Below are positions 25,054-32,395 of a stretch of 64,000 bases of DNA, piece after piece (position 1 is the stretch's first letter; every line of letters starts with the position of its first letter). The position numbers were made by a program, and so were the translations under genes. The DNA is from Xanthomonas sp. DAR 34887 (GTDB taxonomy: Bacteria > Pseudomonadota > Gammaproteobacteria > Xanthomonadales > Xanthomonadaceae): NCBI RefSeq assembly GCF_041245805.1, contig NZ_CP162490.1, forward strand, positions 4,751,001 through 4,815,000. The letters run 5' to 3'. Under the pieces are notes generated by a model. That model saw nothing but the letters and a program-made list of their open reading frames with translations. It did no database searches and was not told where the DNA came from.

Positions 25054-26697
25054 TTACCAGTTGCGGAAACGTTGCGGCGGCGCGTAGAGGCCGCCGGACC
25101 AGCGCACCAGATCCTTGACGCTGCGCGCGGCCAACAGGTCGCGGCTGGCGTCGCGCAGGCGAATGCCGAGGTCTTCGGGGCGGCGGATCACGCCGCGGTC
25201 GCGCAGGTTCTCGACCATGCGCTTGTCGCGACCCAGGCCCACCGCGGTGTAGCCGGCCACGCCGCGGATCGCCTGTTCGCGCTCCTCCGGCGTGCGGCAC
25301 AGCAGCAGGTTGGCGATGCCTTCTTCGGTCAGCACATGGCTGACGTCGTCGCCGTAGATCATCACCGGCGGCAGCGGCATGTTGGCGCGCTCGGCCAGTT
25401 CCCAGGCATCGAGCCGATCGACGAAGGCCGGCGCCATGTGTTCGCGGAAGGTCTCCACCATCTGTACCACCAGCTTGCGCCCGCGCGGCATCTCGCCAGG
25501 GCGCGCGGCCTCGCGCCCGGCCTTGAGCCAGGCGGCGCTGCCATGGCGGCGACCGCGCGCATCCGAGCCCATGTTCGGCGCGCCGCCGAAACCGGCGATG
25601 CGGTCGCGGGTGGCGGTGGAGCTGTTGCCCTGCAGGTCGATCTGCAACGTGGAGCCGATGAACATGTCGCAGGCGTACAGGCCGGCGGTCTGCGAGAACG
25701 CGCGATTGGAGCGCATCGAACCGTCCGGGCCGGCGAAGAACACGTCGGCGCGCGCGGCGATGTACTGCTCCATGCCCAGTTCCGAGCCGAACGAATGCAC
25801 CGATTTGACGAAGCCCGACTCGATCGCCGGGATCAGCGCCGGATGCGGGTTCAGCGCCCAATGCCGGCAGATCTTGCCGCGCAGGCCAAGCGACTCGGCA
25901 TAGGTCGGCAGCAGCAGTTCGATCGCCGCGGTGTCGAACCCGATGCCGTGATTGAGCCGGTCCACGCCGTACTCGGCGTAGATGCCCTTGATCGCCATCA
26001 TCGCCATCAGCACCTGGATTTCGGAGATCTGCGCCGGATCGCGGGTGAACAGCGGTTCGATGTAGTGCGGGCGCGGCGCCTGCACCACATAGCCGATCCA
26101 GTCGGCGGGGATGTCCACGCGCGGCAGCGTGTCCACGATCTCGTTGACCTGGGCGATGACGATGCCGCCCTTGAACGCGGTGGCCTCGGCGATCACCGGC
26201 GTGTCCTCGGTGTTCGGCCCGGTGTAGAGATTGCCGTGGCGGTCGGCGGCCTGCGCGGCGACCAGCGCCACGCGCGGGGTCAGATCGACGAAGTAGCGGC
26301 CGAACAGTTCCAGGTAGGTGTGGATCGCGCCGATCTCGATGCGCTTGTCGGCGACCAGCCGCGCCAGGCGCAATGCCTGCGGCCCGGAAAAGGAGAAATC
26401 CAGGCGCTGCGCGATGCCGCGTTCGAACACGTCCAGATGCGAAGGCAGCGCCAGCACCGACTGCAGCAGGTGCAGCCCGTGCACCCGCGCCGGATCGACT
26501 TCGGTCAGGCACTGCGAGAGGAAATCGGCCTGCTTCTGGTTGTTGCCCTCCACGCACACGCGATCGCCCGGCTCGATCACCGCCTCCAGCAGCGCCACCG
26601 CGTCCTTGGCCTCCACCAGGCGCCCGCGCGCCAACCCTTCGGCGCGCTGCAGGCGTTGCCGGCGATTGTCGGCGAGCGTGTTCCAGTCCTGAGGCAT
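25054..26697 (-). CDS. mdcA: Malonate decarboxylase alpha subunit (acetyl-ACP:malonate ACP transferase)
   Basis: This 547-residue CoA-transferase-like subunit swaps acetyl for malonyl on the carrier protein. Landmarks are EPGDRVCVEGNNQKQADFL, VDPARVHGLHLLQSVLALP, NLYTGPNTEDTPVIAEATAF and FGGAPNMGSDARGRRHGS, all characteristic of MdcA. The chosen start (ATG 26697) gives the family N-terminus PQDWNTLADNRRQRL. It is the first gene of the operon, and an AT-rich dyad lies about 55-75 bp upstream. Confidence 0.97.
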   Translation of the reverse strand: MPQDWNTLADNRRQRLQRAEGLARGRLVEAKDAVALLEAVIEPGDRVCVEGNNQKQADFLSQCLTEVDPARVHGLHLLQSVLALPSHLDVFERGIAQRLDFSFSGPQALRLARLVADKRIEIGAIHTYLELFGRYFVDLTPRVALVAAQAADRHGNLYTGPNTEDTPVIAEATAFKGGIVIAQVNEIVDTLPRVDIPADWIGYVVQAPRPHYIEPLFTRDPAQISEIQVLMAMMAIKGIYAEYGVDRLNHGIGFDTAAIELLLPTYAESLGLRGKICRHWALNPHPALIPAIESGFVKSVHSFGSELGMEQYIAARADVFFAGPDGSMRSNRAFSQTAGLYACDMFIGSTLQIDLQGNSSTATRDRIAGFGGAPNMGSDARGRRHGSAAWLKAGREAARPGEMPRGRKLVVQMVETFREHMAPAFVDRLDAWELAERANMPLPPVMIYGDDVSHVLTEEGIANLLLCRTPEEREQAIRGVAGYTAVGLGRDKRMVENLRDRGVIRRPEDLGIRLRDASRDLLAARSVKDLVRWSGGLYAPPQRFRNW

Positions 26698-26751
26698 AAG
26701 GCTTTCCGTCGGCGAATGGAGGGCGGCAGCGCCTGGCGGCGGGCCGGCCGA

Positions 26752-26776
26752 AATTGTAATTACGATATAATTATGA
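26752..26776 (-). promoter_or_regulatory. AT-rich dyad / putative GntR operator upstream of mdcA
   Basis: In otherwise GC-rich DNA, a stretch starting AATTGTAATTACGATATA contains the perfect palindrome GTAATTAC (26756-26763) and an adjoining ATATAATTAT. Its place upstream of mdcA and its lack of GC suggest promoter and operator for the malonate operon. GntR-type factors bind short AT-rich dyads of this kind in other mdc operons. Assignment to the GntR gene at 17111 is inference. Confidence 0.5.
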
Positions 26777-26898
26777 AACCGTGACCAATGCACGCTGCGC
26801 TGCAGCAGGCGCTTTCGGCGTGCTGCAACAGCTTTCGGGATCGGCGGCGATTCAGCTGGCCGACGCCTGCTCGGCGAGGCCGTTGCCAGCGCGTTTCG

Positions 26899-27339
26899 TT
26901 AGACCTCGTCGGGCTCGGCGCCGAACGCGCGCCGGTAGGCCTCGCGATCGAAACGCAGCACGGCGCGCGCACGCTGCTCGGTCAGCGGGCGCACTACCAA
27001 CTGCACGTCCACCCGTCCTTGATACGCGCGGACCGACGGGATCGCCAGGAACCAACGCGCGCCAGGGCCGCTGCAGTACCAGAACGCATCTGAATCGGTG
27101 GTCATCGCGCCATCGGGCATCAGCAGTGAGTCGTAGCTTGAGTAGGAGAAATGCCCCGCCTTCTTCACCACGACCAGATCCGCGCCGGTGAGAGGAAGGC
27201 CCTCGCTGATAAGAGACATATCCTGAAAGGACTGCTGCAGGGCGCATTCGATCCTGCGTGTGTTGCGCCGGTGCAGAAACGCGAATGCCACCACGTAGGC
27301 AGCGATTGCGGCGTAAAAGACCGCGTCCAGTATGTTCAA
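26899..27339 (-). CDS. Small membrane-anchored hypothetical protein
   Basis: A frame of 146 codons reads from a TTG at 27339. It opens with a transmembrane helix (ILDAVFYAAIAAYVVAFAFL, about residues 3-22) and a basic stop-transfer HRRNTRR. A soluble domain follows with LTGADLVVVKKAGHFSYSSYDS, FWYCSGPGARWFLAIPSV and REAYRRAFGAEPDEV. Composition and codon use look genuine, unlike the overlapping frames. No family is recognised. The exact start is uncertain, as there is no upstream ATG without running into non-coding sequence. Confidence 0.65.
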   Translation of the reverse strand: MNILDAVFYAAIAAYVVAFAFLHRRNTRRIECALQQSFQDMSLISEGLPLTGADLVVVKKAGHFSYSSYDSLLMPDGAMTTDSDAFWYCSGPGARWFLAIPSVRAYQGRVDVQLVVRPLTEQRARAVLRFDREAYRRAFGAEPDEV

Positions 27340-27425
27340 GCGCGCTCGTCCCCGATGTGGAGCCACATGGCCGCGCCGCTTCGGCGGTCTTGCATGGACG
27401 ATGCCAACCGTGTGCTGCCGCCAGC

Positions 27426-28184
27426 CTACCCGCCCAACGCCGCACTGATCTCCGCCGCCGCCGCGCACACCGCCTGCATCGCCGCCTGCGCATCGATTTG
27501 CTGCGGGCGGCGTTCGATGAAGGGCACGGTGAGCGTGTAGATGGCGCTGCCGTGCTGCAGGATCGGCGCGGTCAGGTCGATCACGCCGACCACCGCTTCG
27601 CTGGGGTGGATGCTGTAGCCCAGCGCGCGCACCTGCGCGGCGGCGGCCAGGAACGCGTCGCGGTCGTAGGCCACGTCGCCGGCGTCCAGGCGCTGCAGCA
27701 ACCGCGCCTGCGCGTCTTCGTGCTGGAACGCGAACAGCACCAGGCCGGAGGTGGAATGCGCGAATGGGCGGCGGTGGCCGGGACGCACCACCATGCCAAG
27801 ATCGCTGGGCACGTCCATCTGCGCAATGACCACGATCTGCTCGTCCGACGGCGCCACCAGGTGGCAGGGCTGGCGGATCGCATCGGCCAGCCGGCGCATC
27901 ACCGGCAGCGCCGCCTCGGTGACGTTCTGCACCTGCGGCTGCTGCATGCCGAGCATGAACAGGCGGTTGGTCAGCACATAGCCGCCCTCGCCCGGCCCGC
28001 CCTTGGTCAGGTAGCCGCGCTCCTCCAGCACCTGCAGCATGCGGAAGATCTCCCCGCGCGAACGGCCGATGCCCTGCGAGATCTCGCTCATGGTCATCGG
28101 CCGCGCGTCGCGCGCCAGCAGTTCCAGGATATCCAGGCCCTTGTCCAGGGCGGGAGCACGGTACTTGGGTGGGGGCGTGGTCAT
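27426..28184 (-). CDS. IclR-family transcriptional regulator (probable fucose-pathway regulator)
   Basis: This 252-residue regulator has an N-terminal winged helix (APALDKGLDILELLARDARPMTMSEISQGIGRSRGEIFRMLQVLEERGYL, residues 10-60) and an IclR effector domain (PCHLVAPSDEQIVVIAQMD, STSGLVLFAF, GVIDLTAPILQ). It is transcribed divergently from the fucP-like gene across a roughly 300-bp gap that holds a 35-bp perfect dyad. It therefore probably controls L-fucose use, and possibly itself. The ligand is unproven. Confidence 0.92.
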   Translation of the reverse strand: MTTPPPKYRAPALDKGLDILELLARDARPMTMSEISQGIGRSRGEIFRMLQVLEERGYLTKGGPGEGGYVLTNRLFMLGMQQPQVQNVTEAALPVMRRLADAIRQPCHLVAPSDEQIVVIAQMDVPSDLGMVVRPGHRRPFAHSTSGLVLFAFQHEDAQARLLQRLDAGDVAYDRDAFLAAAAQVRALGYSIHPSEAVVGVIDLTAPILQHGSAIYTLTVPFIERRPQQIDAQAAMQAVCAAAAEISAALGG

Positions 28185-28379
28185 TCCGTCGAGGCCAGGC
28201 GGGGTGGAAGGGCGCTAGGGTACAGGGAATGCCCGTGGACAGAAGCGCGGCGACGCGGCCTGCGCCTGGCGTGCGGATGTCCGCATGGGCTGCCGACTCC
28301 GACGCGAGCGAGCCGCTGCACGCCGCTTGCGAGGGACGGCCTGCGCCAAGGTTCGGGCACGGCCCATGCCACGGCGTGC

Positions 28380-28414
28380 CATGCAAATATAAACACGTAT
28401 TTTATATTTGCATG
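28380..28414. promoter_or_regulatory. 35-bp dyad operator (13-9-13) upstream of fucP
   Basis: CATGCAAATATAA and its exact reverse complement TTATATTTGCATG are separated by 9 nt (28393-28401). The dyad is strikingly AT-rich against its surroundings and lies 72 bp before the fucP start, between fucP and the divergent IclR gene. It is the likely IclR-family binding site. The rest of the gap 28185-28485 shows only the AG-rich Shine-Dalgarno GGAGGGG at about 28471. Confidence 0.75.
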
Positions 28415-28485
28415 ACGCCAGCGGGCGCAGTACGCTCCGGCCACAACTCAACGCGACGCGGCACATCCTGGGAGGGGTAGGCGGC

Positions 28486-29799
28486 ATGCACTACAGCAGC
28501 GACACCGCAACAGCGGCGCCCGGCAGCCTGGCGCGTACCGCCATCGTGCCTCTGGTCCTGATCGTCAGCCTGTTCTTTCTGTGGGGCATGGCGAACAACC
28601 TCAACGACATCCTGATCAAGCAGTTCAAGAAGGCCTTCGAGCTGTCCGACCTGCAGGCCGGGCTGGTGCAGAGCGCGTTCTACCTGGGCTACTTCGTGTT
28701 CGCGATCCCGGCGGCGATGTTCATGCGCCGCTTCAGCTACAAGGCGGCGGTGGTGCTCGGCCTGCTGCTGTACGCGGCCGGCGCGTTCCTGTTCTACCCG
28801 GCCGCGCAGGAGCACACCTACGGGTTGTTCCTGCTGGCGCTGTTCGTGATCGCCAGCGGCCTGGCGTTCCTGGAAACCACCGCCAATCCGCTGGTCACCG
28901 TGCTCGGCCCGGCCGACGGCGCGGCGCGGCGGCTGAACCTGGCGCAGGCGTTCAATCCGCTCGGCTCGATCACCGGAGTGATGATCGGCCAGCACTTCAT
29001 CCTGTCCGGCGTGGAGCACACGCCGCAGGAACTGGCGGCGATGGCGCCGGCCGCGCGCGCCAGCTTCTTCGCCGCCGAATCGGCCGCGGTGCAGACGCCC
29101 TACCTGATCATCGGCGCGGTGGTGGTGCTATGGGCGCTGTTGATCGGACTGACCCGCTTCCCGGTCACCCGCGAAGACGGCGCCGTGACCGGCGGCGGCA
29201 AGGCCTATTTCGGTCCGCTGCTGCGCAACCGCCGCTTCGTGTTCGCGGTGGTCGCGCAGTTCTTCTATGTCGGCGCCCAGGTGGGCATCTGGAGCTACCT
29301 GATCCGCTATCTGCAGGACGCGGTGCCGGGCACTCCGGAAAAGACCGCGGCCAGCTTCCTGACTGTCTCGCTGGTACTGTTCATGGCCGGCCGCTTCATC
29401 GGCACCGCGTTGCTGCGCTTCGTGTCGCCGGCGGTGTTGCTGGGCGCGTTCGCGCTGCTCAACCTGCTGCTGTGCGGTGTGGCGATCGCCTTGCCGGGCT
29501 GGACCGGGCTGTATGCACTGGTGGCCAGCAGCGCGTTCATGTCGGTAATGTTCCCGACCATCTTCGCGTTGGGCCTGGACGGATTGAACGACGATGCGCG
29601 CAAGCTGGGTTCGTCGCTGATCGTGATGGCGATCATCGGCGGCGCGGCGTTGACCGCGCTGATGGGCGCGTTGTCCGACCATGCCGGCATCCATTGGGCG
29701 ATGGCGGTGCCGGCGCTGTGCTTCGCGGTGATCCTGGCGTTCGCCGCCTACGCACGCGACCTCGCGGCCGCTTCGCGCACTGCCGCCACTGGAGCCTGA
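28486..29799 (+). CDS. fucP: FucP-like L-fucose:H+ symporter (MFS)
   Basis: This 437-residue permease has about 12 membrane helices. FucP landmarks include FFLWGMANNLNDILIKQFKKAFELSDLQAGLVQSAFYLGY in helix 1-2, with the Asp of NNLND, and GLAFLETTANPLVTVLGP, with the Glu of FLETTANP. These correspond to the acidic proton/substrate residues of FucP. The start ATG at 28486 follows GGAGGGG. It is followed directly by a mutarotase gene, so the pair imports and equilibrates L-fucose for the oxidative operon encoded on the other strand. Confidence 0.93.
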   Translation: MHYSSDTATAAPGSLARTAIVPLVLIVSLFFLWGMANNLNDILIKQFKKAFELSDLQAGLVQSAFYLGYFVFAIPAAMFMRRFSYKAAVVLGLLLYAAGAFLFYPAAQEHTYGLFLLALFVIASGLAFLETTANPLVTVLGPADGAARRLNLAQAFNPLGSITGVMIGQHFILSGVEHTPQELAAMAPAARASFFAAESAAVQTPYLIIGAVVVLWALLIGLTRFPVTREDGAVTGGGKAYFGPLLRNRRFVFAVVAQFFYVGAQVGIWSYLIRYLQDAVPGTPEKTAASFLTVSLVLFMAGRFIGTALLRFVSPAVLLGAFALLNLLLCGVAIALPGWTGLYALVASSAFMSVMFPTIFALGLDGLNDDARKLGSSLIVMAIIGGAALTALMGALSDHAGIHWAMAVPALCFAVILAFAAYARDLAAASRTAATGA

Positions 29800-29800
29800 G

Positions 29801-30178
29801 ATGCCGCGCCACTGCTATCTGCTCGACCTGCACGACGATCCGGCGCTGATCGCCGAATACGAGCGCTGGCATCGCCCCGATACGGTGTGGCCGGAGATCG
29901 TCGCCTCGTTGCGCAATGCGGGCATCCGTGAGCTGGACATCCATCGTTGCGGCGACCGGCTGGTGATGCTGATGGAGGTGGACGAAACCTATTCGCCCGC
30001 GGCCAAGGCCGCCGCCGATGCGGCCGACCCGCGCGTGCAGGCCTGGGAGGAGTTGATGTGGCGCTTCCAGAAGCCGCTGCCGGGTTCGGCGCCCGGCGAG
30101 AAATGGCGCGAGGCGCTGCAGATCTTTTCGCTGCAGGCGGCGGTCGCGGAGCAGGCGCGGAGGCAGGAGCGCGAGTGA
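29801..30178 (+). CDS. RhaM-family L-rhamnose/L-fucose mutarotase
   Basis: This 125-residue protein of the RhaM family has the family pattern YLLDLHDDPALIAEYERWHRPDTVWPEI, RECDxH-like IRELDIHRCGDRLVMLMEV, and EELMWRFQKPLPGSAPGEKW. It interconverts alpha and beta anomers of a 6-deoxyhexose. In this locus the substrate is most likely L-fucose. It starts 1 bp after the fucP stop, so it is co-transcribed. The DNA beyond its stop is repeat material. Confidence 0.9.
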   Translation: MPRHCYLLDLHDDPALIAEYERWHRPDTVWPEIVASLRNAGIRELDIHRCGDRLVMLMEVDETYSPAAKAAADAADPRVQAWEELMWRFQKPLPGSAPGEKWREALQIFSLQAAVAEQARRQERE

Positions 30179-30200
30179 GGCGAGCGAGCTCGCGCCGCTG

Positions 30201-30885
30201 CTTCCTGTAGGAGCGGCTTCAGCCGCGACGAACGAAGCCATTGCGCCATCCGGCGTCGGTGGCAGTCGGGACTGAAGTCCCTCCCATAGTGCACCCAACC
30301 GGCTCGCCGCGAACCCCTTGTGGGAGCGACTTCAGTCGCGACGAGCGGGACTGCCCAGCTGCTGGGCTTCGGAAGCGATCGTGACAGCAGCATCGAGAAA
30401 AGGGCCGGATATCGCAGCAACTTGGCACTCTGTCGCGGCTGAAGCCGCTCCTACAGAAAAGCGCGCGGCCTTCCGCGCGCTTGCTGCGTTATGCCTGATG
30501 CGCTGCCAGATCCGCTGAGGCATGCCCCGCGCTGCTACTTCCTGTAGGAGCGGCTTCAGCCGCGACGAGCGAAGACATTACGCTATCGGCTTCGGTGGCA
30601 GTCGGGACTGAAGTCCCTCCTACAGTGCACCCAACCAGCCCGCCGCGAACCCCTTGTGGGAGCGACTTCAGTCGCGACGAGCGGGACTGTCCAGCTGCTG
30701 GGCTTCGGAAGCGATCGTGACAGCAGGATCGAGAAAGGGCGGGATATCGCAGCGACTTGGCACTCTGTCGCGGCTGAAGCCGCTCCTACAGAAAGCGTGC
30801 GCGGCCTTGGCCGCGCGCTTGCTGCGTTACGCCTGCTGCGCGGCCAGATCCGCTGAGGCAGGCCCTGCGCTGCTGATTCCTGTAG
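30201..30885. repeat. Two ~338-bp tandem repeats plus start of a third
   Basis: Copies start at CTTCCTGTAG at 30201 and 30539 and at ATTCCTGTAG at 30876; the third is cut by the IS110 element. Each unit holds four dispersed palindromes, a GCGCGGCC-type hairpin and about 27 bp identical in type to the last codons and stop of the fuconate dehydratase gene (for example 30828-30854). The unit that belongs to that gene continues at 32114. Confidence 0.88.
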
Positions 30886-30900
30886 ATACCGTCTTCCGGC

Positions 30901-31872
30901 CTAACAGGCAATGGCCTTTTGAGGATCGAAGGGTGTGCGTGATTTGAGCACGCCATAGGCGATGTGCAGCAGCTTGCGCATGGCGGCGCAGATGATCTGC
31001 TTGTTGGCCTTGCCGCGTTGTCGCATGCGCTGCTTCAGCGCACGGACGACCGGATTGTGGGTCATGGCGACCAAGGCCGGCAGGAACAGGCCAGCACGCA
31101 GGCGCGGGGAGCCAGTGCGGGAGATGCAAACCTGCCCCTGGCGCTTGCCGGACTCTTGCAGGCGTGGGTTGAGCCCGGCAAAGGCGGTCACCGCCGAAGC
31201 GCGGGCGAAGCGGTCCACGTTGCCAAGTTCGGCCAGTATCAAGGCCGCGCTGGTGTCGGCGATGCCGTCGATGCTGACCAGCAGCTCGCGCTGCCCGCGC
31301 AAGGTGGGATCCTGGTCGATATGATCGTCGATGGCCCGTTCGATCTGCGCGATGCGCGCCTGCAACTGGCCGATGTTCTCCAGGATCGAGTCGCGCACCA
31401 CCAGTGTAGCCACGTCCAGGCGGTTGCGCTCCATCTGCAGCATCTGCAGCAGGTCGTCCCGACGCCGCACCAGCGCCTTGAGCTGCTTGAGCGCCGGCGG
31501 ATCGGGCTGCCAGCGCCGCAGCGACTCCCGGTGACGCAGGCCATAGCTGGCGATCAGCTTGGCATCGCTGCGGTCGGTCTTGACCCGGGTCAGCTGGCTG
31601 CGTGCATACAGCGCCATCTGCGCCGGGTTGAGCACGCACACGCGATAGCCCTCCCCATGGACAAACTCGGCCAGCGCCTCGTGATAGGTGCCGGTGGCTT
31701 CCATGACGATCCAGCTGTCCGGCTGCGCATGGGTCCGCAACCACGCATGCAGGGCGTGGAAGCCCTTCGGATCGTTGGGTAGCTTGGCCTTGGTGCGGTA
31801 CTTGCCGTTGGCCAGGTCGATGGCCAGGTCGAAACTGCGTTTGGCGACGTCGATGCCGACGACTGGGGACAT
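30901..31872 (-). CDS. IS110-family transposase/recombinase (DEDD)
   Basis: This 323-residue recombinase has the RuvC-like DEDD residues Asp8 (GIDVAK), Glu58 (MEATGTYHEAL), and Asp100 and Asp103 (KTDRSDAKLIA). A coiled-coil-rich middle follows (about 125-185). The C-terminal Tnp domain has IDGIADTSAALILAELG, FAGLNPRLQESG and catalytic-serine candidate Ser255 in RTGSPRLR. GGAGGAAT precedes the ATG. The gene is intact. Members of this family use an RNA encoded in their own end to pair target and donor DNA. Confidence 0.95.
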   Translation of the reverse strand: MSPVVGIDVAKRSFDLAIDLANGKYRTKAKLPNDPKGFHALHAWLRTHAQPDSWIVMEATGTYHEALAEFVHGEGYRVCVLNPAQMALYARSQLTRVKTDRSDAKLIASYGLRHRESLRRWQPDPPALKQLKALVRRRDDLLQMLQMERNRLDVATLVVRDSILENIGQLQARIAQIERAIDDHIDQDPTLRGQRELLVSIDGIADTSAALILAELGNVDRFARASAVTAFAGLNPRLQESGKRQGQVCISRTGSPRLRAGLFLPALVAMTHNPVVRALKQRMRQRGKANKQIICAAMRKLLHIAYGVLKSRTPFDPQKAIAC

Positions 31873-31904
31873 GAGAATTCCTCCGTCGGATGGGGATCAC
31901 GATC

Positions 31905-32080
31905 ATCGCTGCGCCCGGTCCTGCCTTGTGGATGCGAGTTCACGCCGAGGGCGGACTCTGGATACCGTTCGGACACCGTGGGCCAGCATGTGGAGGGCGG
32001 GAGCCGATCTACAGCACAAGCTCGAAGCTTCAGGAGCGACTGGACTTCCCGCACCTCCTCCGATGATCAGTCGGAAGACA
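31905..32080 (-). ncRNA. Putative IS110 bridge RNA
   Basis: The roughly 175-nt leader is read on the minus strand in this order. A 5' hairpin TCCGA...TCGGA lies at 32059-32075. A target loop is closed by GCGGGA/TCCCGC (32047-32052 with 31997-32002). It holds CGCTCCT (32032-32038), identical to the left target plus core, and CTGTAG (32009-32014), complementary to core plus right target. A second loop holds ACGGTATC (31961-31968), identical to the element's RE end plus the first core base, and ACAAG (31925-31929), complementary to core plus LE end. The order target-left, target-right, donor-left, donor-right matches known IS110 bridge RNAs. Boundaries are approximate. Confidence 0.8.
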
Positions 32081-32113
32081 TAACGTCCTAACGGCGTCAT
32101 GTCCAGATACAAG

Positions 32114-32355
32114 GAGCGGCTTCAGCCGCGACAAACGAAGCCATTATGCCATCCGGCTTCGGTGGCAGTCGGCACTAAAGTCCCTCCCACAGTGCACCCA
32201 ACCAGCCCGCCGCGAACCCCTTGTGGGAGCGACTTCAGTCGCGACGAGCGGGACTGTCCAGCTGCGGGGCTTCGGAAGCGATCGTGGCAGCAGCATCGAG
32301 AAGAGGGCCGGATATCGCAGCGACTTGGCACTCTGTCGCGGCTGAAGCCGCTCCT
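32114..32355. repeat. Third 338-bp repeat unit, continuing after the IS
   Basis: This resumes the dispersed repeat at GAGCGGCTTCAGCCGC and carries the same series of palindromes as 30201-30530 and 30539-30870. It then runs into the terminator and 3' end of the fuconate dehydratase gene. No gene is supported here. Confidence 0.88.
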
Positions 32356-32358
32356 ACA

Positions 32359-32387
32359 GAAAAGCGTGCGCGGCCTTGGCCGCGCGC
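32359..32387 (-). terminator. Intrinsic terminator of the fucose catabolic operon
   Basis: Read on the minus strand, an 8-bp stem GCGCGGCC with loop AA and arm GGCCGCGC is followed by ACGCTTTTC. It sits 8 bp beyond the stop of the last operon gene. Related hairpins exist in both upstream copies of the 338-bp unit (about 30463-30482 and 30798-30820). Confidence 0.72.
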
Positions 32388-32395
32388 TTGCTGCG

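Larger units (their letters stand above)
30886..32113 (-). mobile_element. IS110-family insertion sequence with CT core
   Basis: Read in the transposase direction, the left junction is GCCGCTC-CT-TGTATCTGG and the right junction is GACGGTAT-CT-ACAGG. The uninterrupted host repeat reads GCCGCTC-CT-ACAGG. The element therefore inserted at a CT dinucleotide core, which now appears at both ends (window positions 30884-30885 and 32112-32113), with no inverted terminal repeats. It is about 1.23 kb with one transposase. A 239-bp leader between the LE end and the transposase start carries a bridge-RNA-like structure. Confidence 0.9.

Noticed and set aside
30476..30520. Short minus-strand tail SADLAAQQA-like downstream of fucP as a separate gene remnant
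   Set aside because: It is only the duplicated last codons of fucD carried in the 338-bp unit, too short and lacking any upstream coding part.
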